From positions 1-48,786 of the forward strand of contig NZ_JAPNLE010000008.1 of assembly GCF_026627925.1 (NCBI RefSeq): a stretch of DNA of 48,786 nucleotides. The letters run 5' to 3'. Position numbers and translations under genes: made by a program. Position 1 is the first letter of the stretch. Each line of letters begins with the position of its first letter. A model generated the notes under the pieces. It ran no database searches. It was given only the letters and a program-made list of their open reading frames with translations, and was not told the origin of the DNA. Shown piece by piece: positions 7,997 to 16,071 of the stretch. Source of the DNA: Cupriavidus sp. D39 (GTDB lineage Bacteria > Pseudomonadota > Gammaproteobacteria > Burkholderiales > Burkholderiaceae).

Positions 7997-9343
7997 CGCC
8001 TGCGAATCTTCGGTCCCCAACACCCGATACAGCTTGGCCCGCGAGATCCCGAGCGCCTTCGCGGCGCTCGCTTTGTTTCCGGCCGCCGCCAGCACCGCCT
8101 CCCTAACCTGTCCCACAGTGACGACAGGCTTTCCCAGCGTCGACATCGTCTGGAAGCTCGATAGGTAGGCGTTCGCCTTGCTGGCCCGGCTATGTCCGGC
8201 CGCGCTCACTACCCGCTCCATCGCGTCCCGGTGCGCGGCCGGGTCTAGGACCTTCCCGCCTCCCTTGACCGCAGCCGGGCGCCCGGCGATGCGTTCGTAC
8301 ATCTCTTGAAGATACTGGTGCCGCAGACCGTGGGCCGTCACGCCCTCGCCTTTCTTCGTCACCCCATGCTTCTCCAGCACCGCGTAGAACCGTCGGCGCC
8401 ACTGCTTCTGGTTGTACTGCGCCGGGATCATCGATTCGCGGCCCGGGTTCACCTGGGCTGCAACCTGCGCCGCCTCGACTAGAAGGTCATACTGCCAATC
8501 GAACTCGATCGGGACATGCCGGGGCCGGCCGCCCTTCGTCCCCTCCCGCACGAACAGCTGCCCGCTAGGCAGCAAGTCCATCCGCGGGCGCAGCCGCCAG
8601 CTTTCCTGCGCGCGCAGCCCGAACCCCGCCTCGATACGGAGCTGAAGGCCGACATAGCGATCCGTCTGGGTGATCTTCTCGATCAGCTCCGTCGCCCGTA
8701 CCGCGTTGCCCGTCCAAGACCGGTCTGACTGCGCCACATAGCTGCGCTGATAGCCCTCCGGCCGTTCCACATAGTCATCCAGCTTCCCGACCAATCCGGC
8801 CTTTCCCATCCACGCACACAGCGCGCGCAGGTGGGATAGCCGTAGCTCGACCGAGCCGACCGCCATCCCGCGCTCCAGCACCCACCGGCGCACCAGCCAT
8901 CGGATGTGCTTCTGCCGCAGGCTGTAGGGCGAGGTCAACCCGAAGCCGCCATCGTGCAGCTCCACGGCCATGCTCAGCAGAATCTGCGCCCGTTGGCGCT
9001 GGGTGGTCTGCGACAGCCCGCGTCCGCTAACCCGGGTCTCACTGTGGGCGCGATGCAGGTTCTCGCCCGCCAGTACTGCGAACTCGGATTTGAACCGCTC
9101 GGGAAGAGAATAAGCCGCCAGTAGCGGCCGAAGCTGAATTGTACGAAGCATGCCGTCTTTGCTCTGTGTGCCCGCGATAGACGAGCAACGCCAACTCGCA
9201 CCGTTGCGAGCCATCTTGGTGCGGCGCCCCGAACGCCACATCCAACCTTCCTCGCGGCGCACCACCACCGCGTTTGCTGAGTCCCCCTCAACCTGGTCCC
9301 ACTTCCCATCCTTTAGCGATAGCAACCGATCAGCCAGATGCAT
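7958..9343 (-). CDS. Tyrosine recombinase/integrase with C-terminal Fis-like HTH
   Basis: A 461-residue tyrosine recombinase. A SAM-like N-terminal domain (about 100-190, ending LRALCAWMGKAG) precedes the catalytic domain. This has FGLRAQESWRLRP (Arg I), GRPRHVPI (beta-hairpin Lys region), AHGLRHQYLQEMY (HxxR) and AAGHSRASKANAYLSS (the second His and a likely nucleophile Tyr). The last 45 residues (VREAVLAAAGNKASAAKALG then ISRAKLYRVLG) form a Fis/HTH_8-type helix-turn-helix, unusual for an integrase. The first 64 residues are poorly conserved in character; ATG 9151 (MLRTIQLRPLL) is a credible alternative start. It could integrate the element, resolve multimers or invert DNA. No att site is recognised beside it, and it is distant from pilV, so a shufflon role is unlikely. 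Confidence 0.8.
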   Translation of the reverse strand: MHLADRLLSLKDGKWDQVEGDSANAVVVRREEGWMWRSGRRTKMARNGASWRCSSIAGTQSKDGMLRTIQLRPLLAAYSLPERFKSEFAVLAGENLHRAHSETRVSGRGLSQTTQRQRAQILLSMAVELHDGGFGLTSPYSLRQKHIRWLVRRWVLERGMAVGSVELRLSHLRALCAWMGKAGLVGKLDDYVERPEGYQRSYVAQSDRSWTGNAVRATELIEKITQTDRYVGLQLRIEAGFGLRAQESWRLRPRMDLLPSGQLFVREGTKGGRPRHVPIEFDWQYDLLVEAAQVAAQVNPGRESMIPAQYNQKQWRRRFYAVLEKHGVTKKGEGVTAHGLRHQYLQEMYERIAGRPAAVKGGGKVLDPAAHRDAMERVVSAAGHSRASKANAYLSSFQTMSTLGKPVVTVGQVREAVLAAAGNKASAAKALGISRAKLYRVLGTEDSQALLAKAPGEVDEQ

Positions 9344-9694
9344 GGAAGCAATGCCATCCGACTGTCCACAGTGCGCTCAGGCTAGCTGCCTGGCGCCCGC
9401 GGCCGACCTCCCCAGTCGCATCGTTCGATGCCGGTTGGCGACGACCAGGGTTCATGCCCTGCCCGACGCCACCCCTAAACCTATGGGGGCCGATTCCTGT
9501 TGCGCATTTCTGGTGCCGGCTGCGCCTACCGGGTCGTCATCTTCAGGAGCACGTAGGACAGACCGTCATGGCCTGCACGTATTACTCCCCACCCCAAAGC
9601 CAGATCATCTCCACCGCAGTGTGTCGAGCTTCGTGATCCGTGCCCAGCCATCCGGCTGAAAGGGTGCGTGTCATGTAGGAAAAGTCCCGAACAC

Positions 9695-9841
9695 TGTCCG
9701 GTGTCCGGCTTCGGACTCGTCCTTACTCTGGTCTACTTTCACAAGTAGCCCGCTGATCGGCTTGTTATCGCGGTGTCCGGTGTCCTCACTGTCCAACACT
9801 GGCCACTTGATTTGATTGAAAAAAATGCCGGTGCATTGTCC
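9695..9841. repeat. Cluster of TGTCC / TGTCCGGTGTCC motifs
   Basis: TGTCCGGTGTCC occurs exactly twice (9695-9706 and 9774-9785), with further TGTCC copies near 9790 and 9837: six TGTCC in about 150 bases. Spacing is irregular, so these are not classical iterons. They could be protein-binding sites of a replication or recombination control region. Confidence 0.45.
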
Positions 9842-9906
9842 GGCCTGAACATAGAAGCGATCCGCACGTGTTCGTGCAGGTGCTGAGGGGTGCCGCGCAA
9901 GTGGCG

Positions 9907-9932
9907 GCGAGGTCGATGCGTCGGGGACGCTG
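9907..9932. promoter_or_regulatory. Operator-like palindrome, copy 1 (GCGTC-N3-GACGC)
   Basis: A 26-base block with the core GCGTCGGGGACGC (9918-9930) matches 23 of 26 bases at 15991-16016, where the core is GCGTC-TAG-GACGC. The palindromic arms are fully kept while the 3-base centre differs, as expected of a dimeric repressor site. It lies about 80 bases upstream of the putative parM promoter. Confidence 0.55.
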
Positions 9933-10010
9933 GGTGTGGGACAGAGAATAAGGGATGGCGCTGGACATCGCAACCGGGAAAGCGCGCGCCATTTCGAAGA
10001 TCTCGCGCCC

Positions 10011-10037
10011 TTGACAACGCTTCAGGGCAGGTAGATT
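10011..10037 (+). promoter_or_regulatory. Putative sigma-70 promoter of the partition operon
   Basis: TTGACA at 10011-10016 and TAGATT at 10032-10037, with a 15-base spacer (shorter than ideal). It is followed by the GGGGCA repeat array and then parM. The order promoter, repeats, parM is usual for autoregulated type II partition loci. Confidence 0.4.
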
Positions 10038-10052
10038 CAAAGGGTCGGCAGC

Positions 10053-10157
10053 AAGGGCACTATCGGGGCAGATTAGGGGCAGTTTGCGGGACCATCATGG
10101 CCCGCATACGGCACCGACTCAGTCCATACCGCTCAAGGGCACATCGGGGGCACTTTA
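10053..10157. repeat. GGGGCA direct repeats, candidate ParR-binding centromere
   Basis: Units of 11 bases with the core GGGGCA recur in tandem at 10065-10075 and 10076-10086. A related GGGCACTATCG precedes them at 10055. A second cluster lies at 10137-10157 (GGGCACATCG then GGGGCACTTTA). The two clusters are themselves related, starting AAGGGCAC at 10053 and 10135. In ParMRC-type systems ParR binds tandem 11-bp repeats just upstream of parM, so this is the natural centromere candidate. Confidence 0.5.
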
Positions 10158-10250
10158 CGGACCCGATACGCCACCCGAAACGCCCAGCGCCCTATGCGCA
10201 CGCGGACCCTTCCGGCCGACGACTCTCATCACACAATTGGAGCAGCAAAA

Positions 10251-11253
10251 ATGAAACTCGGTACGGTCGCGGTCGACGTTGGCTATGGAAACACGAAATT
10301 CGCTTACGGCATGGGCGCCGAGACGGTCCACCGTATGTTCCCGTCCCTCGCGCCGCCGGCATCGGCGAACACGCTTGACTGCGAACGGCGGCGGCTTCTT
10401 CAAGGCCCGCGACGTCGTCAACGTCATGGTCGAGGGCAGCCATTATGAGGTCGGCCCTGACGTCTCAATCAGCACGGCCTATGGCAACACCGGCCGCACA
10501 CTGTCCGAGGACTTCGTGACCACGCCCGAATACGCTGCGCTGCTAGGCGGCGCGCTCCACTACACTGGCGCAACCGAGATCACGCAGCTGATGCTGGGCC
10601 TGCCGGTTCACACCGTCCAGAAATATGCCGCCTACCTCAAGGAGCGCTTCTGCGGACGACACGACTTCGGCCAGGGGCAGGTCGTCGTACATAACGTGGT
10701 GGGACTGCCCCAGCCGCTGGGCTCCCTTGTCACGTTCATGCGCCAAAGCGGTAGCGCCTACGACAGCGAGAACTCTCACCTGGTGATCGATGTGGGTTAC
10801 TTCACCACCGATTGGGTTGTGGCCCGTGGCTTCACGATGGACGACCGCCGCAGTGGAGGCGTGCCTGGCGGTGCAGCCCGTATCTATCAGCAGATCGCAG
10901 CCATGATCTCCGAGCAGGAAGGCGAAACCGTCACGAGCATCGAGCGTATCGACAAGGCACTGCGCGAGAGCAAGCCGTTTCTCTTCTACGACAAGGAGAT
11001 TGCGCTCCAGCCGCTGCTGGAACAAGGACGCGCGGTGTGCCAGACCGCGGTGAAGGAAATGCAGACCCGTGTTGGTCGGACCGAGGACATTCGCTCGATC
11101 GTGCTCACCGGTGGTGGTGGCTCCCTTTACTTTCCGGCGATCCGGGCTGCGTTCCCACGCACCCGTATCGAAGTGCTCAAGTCTCCGTGCTTCGGCAACG
11201 TCAACGGCTTCTACGAAATCGGGGCATCGCGTCAAGCACGCGCTGCAGCTTGA
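10251..11253 (+). CDS. parM: ParM/StbA-type actin-like plasmid segregation ATPase (one frameshift)
   Basis: An actin-like ATPase of the ParM/StbA family, about 333 residues. N-terminal phosphate-1 loop VAVDVGYGNTKFAYG (residues about 6-20), then YEVGPDVSI, LGGALHYTG and LMLGLPVHTV. The phosphate-2 loop is LVIDVGYFTTDWVVARG and the adenosine motif region is SIVLTGGGGSLYFPAIR. ParM filaments push sister plasmids apart through the ParR adaptor. The first 42 codons are in a different frame from the rest. Removing one base (one T at 10375-10376) restores NTLTANGGGFFKARD, so here the error is one base too many, unlike the other shifts in the window. Start ATG 10251 follows GGAGCA. Confidence 0.85.
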
Positions 11254-11267
11254 ATGGGACGGTCGCG

Positions 11268-11740
11268 ATGGACAAGCTAACGATCAAGTTGACGTTCACG
11301 GAGTTCGACAATCCGGAACTGATCGACCATCTCACCGCGATCGAGAGCGCTCGCCATCGCGCCCGTGCGCTCCGGCGTCTGGCGGAGATTGGACTGGCGG
11401 CCCAACGCATGGGCCTGCGATTGCCACCCTCCGGATTGCTTGAGGCTTCGGCGCCGAGCGTTCGCGCCACCCATGCCCAGGCCACGCGAGCGCCTACCAC
11501 TCCCAAGCCCGTGCGGGAGAGCTTCGAGCACGTCGCCATCCCCTCCACGCCGCCCCTCGCGCCCTTGCCAGCACCAACGCCGGCACCAGCGCCGCCCAGC
11601 ATATCGGCGGTCGTTGCCGCAGATCATCAATGGGCCGACCGTCAGCCTACCTGCCGGACACGGAGCAAGCAGGTGCCGAGGCCGGACTACCCGCGACCGC
11701 GCTCCTCGATCTCAACAACGCGATGAGTCGGTTCTTCTAG
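11268..11740 (+). CDS. ParR/StbB-like adaptor downstream of parM
   Basis: The gene starts 14 bases after parM and encodes about 157 residues. The N-terminus (KLTIKLTFTEFDNPELIDHL, then LRRLAEIGLAAQRMG) has a beta strand followed by two helices, as in the ribbon-helix-helix DNA-binding domain of ParR/StbB. The middle is a Pro/Ala-rich linker (PLAPLPAPTPAPAPP). In the given frame the gene ends at 11726 with an unnatural Arg/Ser-rich tail. If GGG at 11632-11634 had one more G, the tail would become AEAGLPATALLDLNNAMSRF, ending at 11740, which looks like a ParM-contacting peptide. The assignment rests mainly on position and domain shape. Confidence 0.5.
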
Positions 11741-11752
11741 CCGGCTTGCGCC

Positions 11753-11780
11753 TTGACACGGTTCGGCTGAACGATAGACT
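11753..11780 (+). promoter_or_regulatory. Sigma-70-like promoter for the 43-residue gene
   Basis: TTGACA (11753-11758), a 16-base spacer, and TAGACT (11775-11780). It lies 33 bases upstream of the small gene at 11814, and nothing else starts nearby. Confidence 0.55.
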
Positions 11781-11813
11781 GAATCCAATCACCGCCAACT
11801 TTTCGGAGGCCCA

Positions 11814-11945
11814 ATGTTCGACTACCTCGCATCGCTCGACTACGACAAGATGGGACGCCTCTGGGCTGCGGCCGGCGCGGCATGGGCACTCTACGAATGC
11901 GCCCTCATGCTGGGAAAGGCCTGGCTCGCCCGCACGCGCGGATAG
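11814..11945 (+). CDS. Small 43-residue membrane-associated protein
   Basis: A short gene with all its signals: promoter at 11753-11780, GGAGG ending 4 bases before the ATG, and a strong hairpin terminator 18 bases after the stop. It encodes MFDYLASLDYDKMGRLW, then a moderately hydrophobic helix (AAAGAAWALYECALMLGKAW) and a basic tail ARTRG. I do not recognise a family. The self-contained transcription unit argues that it is real; function unknown. Confidence 0.6.
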   Translation: MFDYLASLDYDKMGRLWAAAGAAWALYECALMLGKAWLARTRG

Positions 11946-11962
11946 TTCTCCCGATCCTAGAA

Positions 11963-11999
11963 ACGACAAAAGCCCGGCAGATGCCGGGCTTTTGTCGTC
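11963..11999. terminator. Bidirectional hairpin terminator
   Basis: A perfect stem of about 17 base pairs (core AAAAGCCCGGCA/TGCCGGGCTTTT) with a 2-base loop, an A-run on one flank and a T-run on the other. It can end transcripts from both the 43-residue gene and the leftward gene at 12013. Confidence 0.85.
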
Positions 12000-12012
12000 A
12001 TGATCGTCGTGT

Positions 12013-12225
12013 TTAGTGCACCGCTGTAGGCTGCACACAGAAGGCAAATGCAGCGTCGAAGCTATCCTCCGTGCGCTGGAACTGTTCCGCACGGTTGGGT
12101 CCTCGGCGGTAGACATAGAAGCTCTGCGCCTCAGACTGGCTGGCGGCCTGTACGTCGCCGTCCGCTGTGGTGCGCATTGCACGAATGGCCAGGTGGCCAA
12201 CAAAAACAGTGAATCCCTTCTGCAT
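12013..12225 (-). CDS. Small hypothetical protein at the end of the primase operon
   Basis: This 70-residue soluble protein starts MQKGFTVFVGHLAIRAMR with GAGG eight bases upstream. Later parts read FYVYRRGPNRAEQF and DSFDAAFAF. No family is recognised. The frame could extend to 12324, but the internal ATG with a ribosome site is preferred. It is the last gene before the bidirectional terminator and about 100 bases after the primase. Confidence 0.4.
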   Translation of the reverse strand: MQKGFTVFVGHLAIRAMRTTADGDVQAASQSEAQSFYVYRRGPNRAEQFQRTEDSFDAAFAFCVQPTAVH

Positions 12226-12327
12226 ATCGACCTCGCTCAGAGAGCTGCCCGCAGACGGATTCGCCCCGTGGGCGAACCCACAGGGCAGTGTTGGAAATAA
12301 GCGCACCGACGTGCGCGGCTTCAAGAA

Positions 12328-13399
12328 CTATGAGATGACCAATCCTGGCGAGCGTGCGGCGATCCCGCGCAGGCTATAGGCCGTAGCCCATTGGTCACAA
12401 AAATCGGTTCCGCGAACCAGTGGCCGATGCAGCACCACGGTGAAACCCTCCGCGCGGAGCCGGCGCTGCAACGTCAACGCATCGGCCATGCCAGGAGACT
12501 TCCCGGTCTTTGCGTCGATCTGATCGAAGTCCGCAAAGATGTGCACCGTGTGGATACCAAGTCCTGGTGGAACGACGAACTGGCTCAGCATTACACGATT
12601 CAGGCAAGACCAGACCGGCACCCCATGCAACATGTAGGCGCCGTAGGCCGTTTCCAGCCCCTCAGCGACGCCAATCACTCCGTCGACTGGCGCCATCAAC
12701 CGCACCGCCCCGCCCGCTAGGGGAGCGCGCTAACCTCGTTGCGCTTGTTATTCAGGATCTCACCGGCAGGGCAAACGATTGTGGCTTTGCTTGGCTTCTC
12801 GGCATCCAGATAGGTCCGATGCAAGGTAGCCATGCGGCCATCCGGTAAGGTGAACCGACAGACAAGCGCCCAATAGGTATCGAGCACATTCCCACCATGC
12901 CAGTACTCCAGCTGCGCCAGACGAATTGCCGTAGACGGTGCCACATCCAACCCTCGGACACGTTGGCTCAAGTAAGACATGGCACGATCGCCGGGGCGCA
13001 AGGGCTGCGCACCTCCCCAGATCCGATCTAGACGAGCTGCGGCCTTCGCGGGATCCAACCGACGACGAGGTGCAACAGCGGGCAGTGCGCGATCGCGCTG
13101 CGCCACCGGTGCAGGCATACGCTCCCCTCGATTTCAAGGGCCAACTGGATGAAAGACATGCCAGTGAAACGGCAAATGAGCTGAAGCCCATCTCCCGCCA
13201 TCGGGCTGCCATCCTTGCACTTGCGGCAGACCCAATCACCACGGCCCGACTTGTTGTCGTACGTGAAGCGATCTGTGCCACCACAGATGGGGCAAGGACC
13301 AGGATTGCCGGTCAAGCAGCTGACTGGCAGCTGGTACTGCAACAACAAGGCCTCCCACTGCGCGGGAGTCCAATTCGCGATTATCTTTCGCAATTTCAT
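12328..13399 (-). CDS. Zinc-ribbon/Toprim plasmid DNA primase (two frameshifts)
   Basis: Three frame segments form one primase of about 357 residues. N-terminal zinc ribbon: CPICGGTDRFTYDN then WVCRKCKDGSPMAGD (Prim_Zn_Ribbon type). Middle domain: RLDRIWGGAQPLRPGDRAMS, YLSQRVRGLDVAP and ALVCRFTLPDGRMATLHRTY. C-terminal Toprim domain: GVAEGLETAYGAYMLHGVPV (catalytic Glu), VHIFADFDQID (the DxD) and the final helices. One extra C (minus-strand G) at 13124-13127 and one extra G at 12720-12723 join all parts without loss, so it is likely intact in nature. It would prime the complementary strand after conjugal transfer or during replication. Start ATG 13399 has GGAGA upstream. ssb in the same operon supports the role. 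Confidence 0.8.
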
Positions 13400-13558
13400 G
13401 GTGATTTCTCCAGATGGGAGGTTGGGTCGATGCCTGAGACAGGCAGAGGAACGCTTGCTCAAGGCACGACCCGGGCGGCCAGATCGTGTCTTCAGCATGA
13501 CGAGCTACCACTGGGAACAGACAGACGAGAGCACGCTTCTGCGTGCCGTAGCGATGCG

Positions 13559-13590
13559 CCACGAATGCCGGCGTATGCCGGTATTCGTGG
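13559..13590. repeat. Inverted repeat between ssb and the primase gene
   Basis: CCACGAATGCCGGC and GCCGGTATTCGTGG around a GTAT-type loop, with one mismatch in 14. There is no T-run on either side, so it is more likely an mRNA-processing or attenuation hairpin, or a protein site, than a terminator. About 240 bases around it (13400-13638) have no gene. Confidence 0.55.
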
Positions 13591-13638
13591 GCTAAACAGT
13601 CAAATCAGCTTACTTAATGATACGTTTAGAGCACTAAA

Positions 13639-14169
13639 TTAGAACGGTATATCGTCGTCCATGTCCTCAAAACCATTGGACGGAGCAGGAGCAGATTGCT
13701 GTCGGCGAGCACCGCCGCCCTGTTGGCCGCGAGCGTTAGCACCGGCGGCACCGGTCCCACCATTCCGGGCACCGTATCCGCTATTCCGGCTCTCACCCCC
13801 ACCATGCGAGTCGTCTGCGCCGCCACCATTGCTCTGGCGCGACCCCAGCATCTGCATCTGTTCAGCCACGATCTCCGTGCTGTACTTCTCCGCGCCCGCC
13901 TGGTCGGTCCACTTGCGCGTGCGGATGCGGCCCTCGATATAGACCTGGGAGCCCTTCTTCAGGTACTCCGCTGCGATCTCGGCCAACTTGCCGAAGAATG
14001 CGATGCGATGCCACTCGGTCGATTCCTTCATCTCACCGCTGGTCTTGTCCTTGTAGCGATCGGTCGTGGCCAGGCGAATGTTGGTCACGGCGTCACCGCT
14101 GGGCAGATAGCGGGTCTCGGGATCCGCTCCAAGGTTGCCGACAAGAATGACTTTGTTGATAGAGGCCAT
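13639..14169 (-). CDS. ssb: Single-stranded DNA-binding protein
   Basis: This 176-residue SSB begins [20 protein letters not shown]. It has the OB-fold motifs [55 protein letters not shown] and [16 protein letters not shown] Gly/Asn/Gln-rich flexible tail follows, ending in the conserved acidic tip DMDDDIPF that binds partner proteins. Size and order match bacterial SSB exactly. It coats single-stranded DNA in plasmid replication and after conjugal entry. A strong GGAGGG site precedes ATG 14169. It lies between an unknown gene and the primase in a leftward operon. Confidence 0.97.
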   Translation of the reverse strand: MASINKVILVGNLGADPETRYLPSGDAVTNIRLATTDRYKDKTSGEMKESTEWHRIAFFGKLAEIAAEYLKKGSQVYIEGRIRTRKWTDQAGAEKYSTEIVAEQMQMLGSRQSNGGGADDSHGGGESRNSGYGARNGGTGAAGANARGQQGGGARRQQSAPAPSNGFEDMDDDIPF

Positions 14170-14187
14170 AGGCCCTCCTTTGAAGTG

Positions 14188-14939
14188 TTAATGAATGCGG
14201 GACACAGACCAGAGCCATTTGTCCCAAAAGATTTGATTGCCCGTGGCGTCGAGCTTCGGTTCCCCGTTGCCGCGGAACGCCTGCACCTTGACCTTTCGCA
14301 ATCGCTTGATGCGAACGGAGTCACCCACCTTGCAGCCGGCTTCCGCCAGCGCGTCTTTGAGGCCTTCACCGTGAAGACTGCGCTCGCCTGAAGGGGTCTC
14401 CAGCCACACCGTGAATGATTCGTAGGATCGACCAGGTTTCTTGCGATCCGGATAGGTGGCCAAGCCCCAACTCTTGAGCGTTCCGCCCGCCTCGGCGTGC
14501 CTTGCATCGCCGGGGCCAGACTCCGCTCTCGCAGTCGGTGTCGCCGGCCGCGTTGGCGTCGGCTCCGTCCTCGCCGCAGGGCATCCCTCCTGGCCTTTGC
14601 GCGAGGAAGCATGCTGTGAAGCACCCTCCGGCACCTTGCCTGCCCTCACAGCAAGCTCAACGGCTTCGCCAAGAGAGAGGCCCTGGCTCACTGATACCAG
14701 CTTCCAGTAGGGAACCACCAAAGGCAGCAGCTTTTGACCGAAGTCAGTAGTGCCGACCACGCGCTCGAAGGTCGCAACAAAATGCGCGACGCCAGAGGCC
14801 TCCTTGCGAAACAGGTGGGGGTGCCACCGATTGCCAACTGCGCCTCGTTCGACGCACCAATACCGACACGAACATCCTTGGTAGCGGGTGTTGGCGAAGT
14901 GCCCAACAAGGCTTCCAACATCGTTCTGAGGAATCGCAT
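14188..14939 (-). CDS. Hypothetical protein with a TraI/TraC-type C-terminal domain (frameshifted)
   Basis: About 250 residues after correcting one frameshift. The C5 run at 14817-14821 (read as C on the minus strand) needs one more base, turning the sequence into GGTPHLFRKEASGVAHFVAT and joining both halves. The C-terminal 90 residues (YPDRKKPGRSYESFTVWLET, HGEGLKDALAEAGCKVGDSV) resemble the small beta domain found near the C-termini of plasmid relaxases and primases (KSPNYFVxxET-like). The N-terminal half is unknown. A linker rich in Pro/Ala/Thr joins them. ATG 14939 has GAGGTG upstream. It lies directly before ssb, so a role in handling single-stranded DNA is likely but unproved. Confidence 0.5.
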
Positions 14940-14949
14940 GTTCGTCACC

Positions 14950-15378
14950 TCATACCAGCGTGCCTCGCGACAGCAGCCGAACCTCGCCGAGGTCCCGCGC
15001 TAGCCGGGGATTGTTGAGGATCACGTCCTGCATCGTCTCGGGGTCGATTGCGTTGACGGCGCAGACATAGCGGTATGGCAGTGCGCCGTCCCACATCTCG
15101 AAGATCCACCCAAGCGTCATGGCGTAATCCTCATGGTCGACGGCACGGTTGGTCATGCGAGCACGGAGCATCTCTGCGCAGTCGAGCAGGGACTCCGGCA
15201 TGTTGTCGCCGCGGCGACTGTCACACGCGAGGCCGATCAGCGCGTCGACCATCTTCTCGCGCACGTCTTCATTCCAGGTGTGAGGGTCAGGAAGGGGGTC
15301 GGGGTTCTTGGCGGGAGCAACGACAGCTGACTCGCCACCAAAGATATCGAGTTGCCAGCCGATGAGATTGGCTTCCAT
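14950..15378 (-). CDS. Hypothetical plasmid protein
   Basis: A 142-residue acidic protein starting MEANLIGWQLDIFGGES, with GGAGA seven bases upstream of the ATG. Helical segments include DVREKMVDALIGLACDS and HEDYAMTLGWIFEMWDG. There are no cysteine pairs, membrane segments or nucleotide motifs. It ends eleven bases before the next gene, so it is in the same operon as ssb and the primase. Function unknown. Confidence 0.6.
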   Translation of the reverse strand: MEANLIGWQLDIFGGESAVVAPAKNPDPLPDPHTWNEDVREKMVDALIGLACDSRRGDNMPESLLDCAEMLRARMTNRAVDHEDYAMTLGWIFEMWDGALPYRYVCAVNAIDPETMQDVILNNPRLARDLGEVRLLSRGTLV

Positions 15379-15475
15379 TTTGGGTTCTCCATGCGAGCAC
15401 CCGATGGACCACCTGTCGGCGGGTAGCGGGTACCCGGAACAGGTGAGGGGCCCGCCCTCTTGACGAGGGCAGGTA
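15379..15475 (-). promoter_or_regulatory. Structured leader or intergenic RNA upstream of the gene at 15378
   Basis: Two hairpins can form: GCCCTC-TTGAC-GAGGGC near 15452-15468 and an outer CACCTGT/ACAGGTG pair (about 15409-15443) enclosing a GC-rich GGGTAGCGGGTACCC stem. They lie between two leftward genes of the operon. They may attenuate or process the mRNA; I do not recognise a known riboswitch. Confidence 0.35.
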
Positions 15476-15479
15476 TGGC

Positions 15480-15644
15480 TTAGGAACGACTGCTCGTTCC
15501 CGAGCGCGGGAAGGGTGTGATCACAGCAGACTTCGCATACTGCGGCGTAAAGCTGCGATCTTCGTCAACAGGCGGGCTTGCCTGCGACGATTTATGACGC
15601 GGTACGACAACGTCAGGAGCGGCAGGGGTCGCTTTGCTCGCCAT
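15480..15644 (-). CDS. Possible small basic protein
   Basis: A 54-residue frame (MASKATPAAPDVVVPRHKSS, then FTPQYAKSAVITPFPRSGTS) overlaps out of frame the last 32 bases of the preceding small membrane gene. Codon use is acceptable and the start lies where translational coupling would work, but no family or ribosome site supports it. Confidence 0.35.
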   Translation of the reverse strand: MASKATPAAPDVVVPRHKSSQASPPVDEDRSFTPQYAKSAVITPFPRSGTSSRS

Positions 15645-15792
15645 AGCCGGCCACCGAGTGATAGACCATCGAAACGACAACGATCACCACGAAGAACGCG
15701 ACAAGCGCGCTATGCGATGCCAGGTAGAGAACCATGACGTAGATGAACAAACGGATTGGCGACTTGATGGCGCGAACGAAGAAGGATTCCAT
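15613..15792 (-). CDS. Small 59-residue membrane protein
   Basis: The sequence begins MESFFVRAIKSPIRLFIYVM and has two hydrophobic stretches (IRLFIYVMVLYLA and ALVAFFVVIVVVSMVY) that could form a hairpin of membrane helices. GGAGAG lies seven bases before the ATG at 15792. It is the first gene of the leftward ssb-primase operon, so it is expressed from the divergent control region at 15793-16408. Function unknown; entry-exclusion or mating-pair roles are mere possibilities. Confidence 0.5.
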   Translation of the reverse strand: MESFFVRAIKSPIRLFIYVMVLYLASHSALVAFFVVIVVVSMVYHSVAGYGEQSDPCRS

Positions 15793-15990
15793 GGTTTTCT
15801 CTCCAGAAAACAGATTGCAGTGGATGTCCTGGCGACGGCCAGGAAAGTTCGATGCTCAGAAGAGCAAGGAATCCTTCAAACGACAAAGCGCTTGCGTCAT
15901 GCCTAGGCATCACGCAAGCACGCTGAGGCGTGGCGGGGATATCGGAAACCGGTGATGCCGGCATCCAGAGGGCAAGGGCGTGGTACCCCT

Positions 15991-16016
15991 GCGAAGTCGA
16001 TGCGTCTAGGACGCTG
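15991..16016. promoter_or_regulatory. Operator-like palindrome, copy 2 (GCGTC-TAG-GACGC)
   Basis: It matches the block at 9907-9932 in 23 of 26 bases, with the inverted arms GCGTC and GACGC kept. Both copies lie in long control regions, upstream of the partition operon and between the ssb-primase and regulator operons. A shared plasmid repressor is the simplest explanation. Confidence 0.55.
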
Positions 16017-16071
16017 ATGTCCCTTCACTCTACATCGTGTTGGGTCCGACTATTCCGCAGAAAGCTCTCAG

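Larger units (their letters stand above)
9344..10250. other. Long intergenic region upstream of the partition operon
   Basis: About 900 bases with no convincing gene on either strand. From left to right it holds a featureless part (9344-9660), a cluster of TGTCC motifs (9695-9841), a palindrome shared with the 16-kb region (9907-9932), a sigma-70-like promoter (10011-10037) and GGGGCA direct repeats (10053-10157). The density of motifs fits a plasmid control region (origin, incompatibility or centromere). Confidence 0.55.

Noticed and set aside
9150..9659. 169-residue frame overlapping the recombinase start and the intergenic region
   Set aside because: Ser/Pro/Arg-rich random composition and no ribosome site; treated as non-coding.
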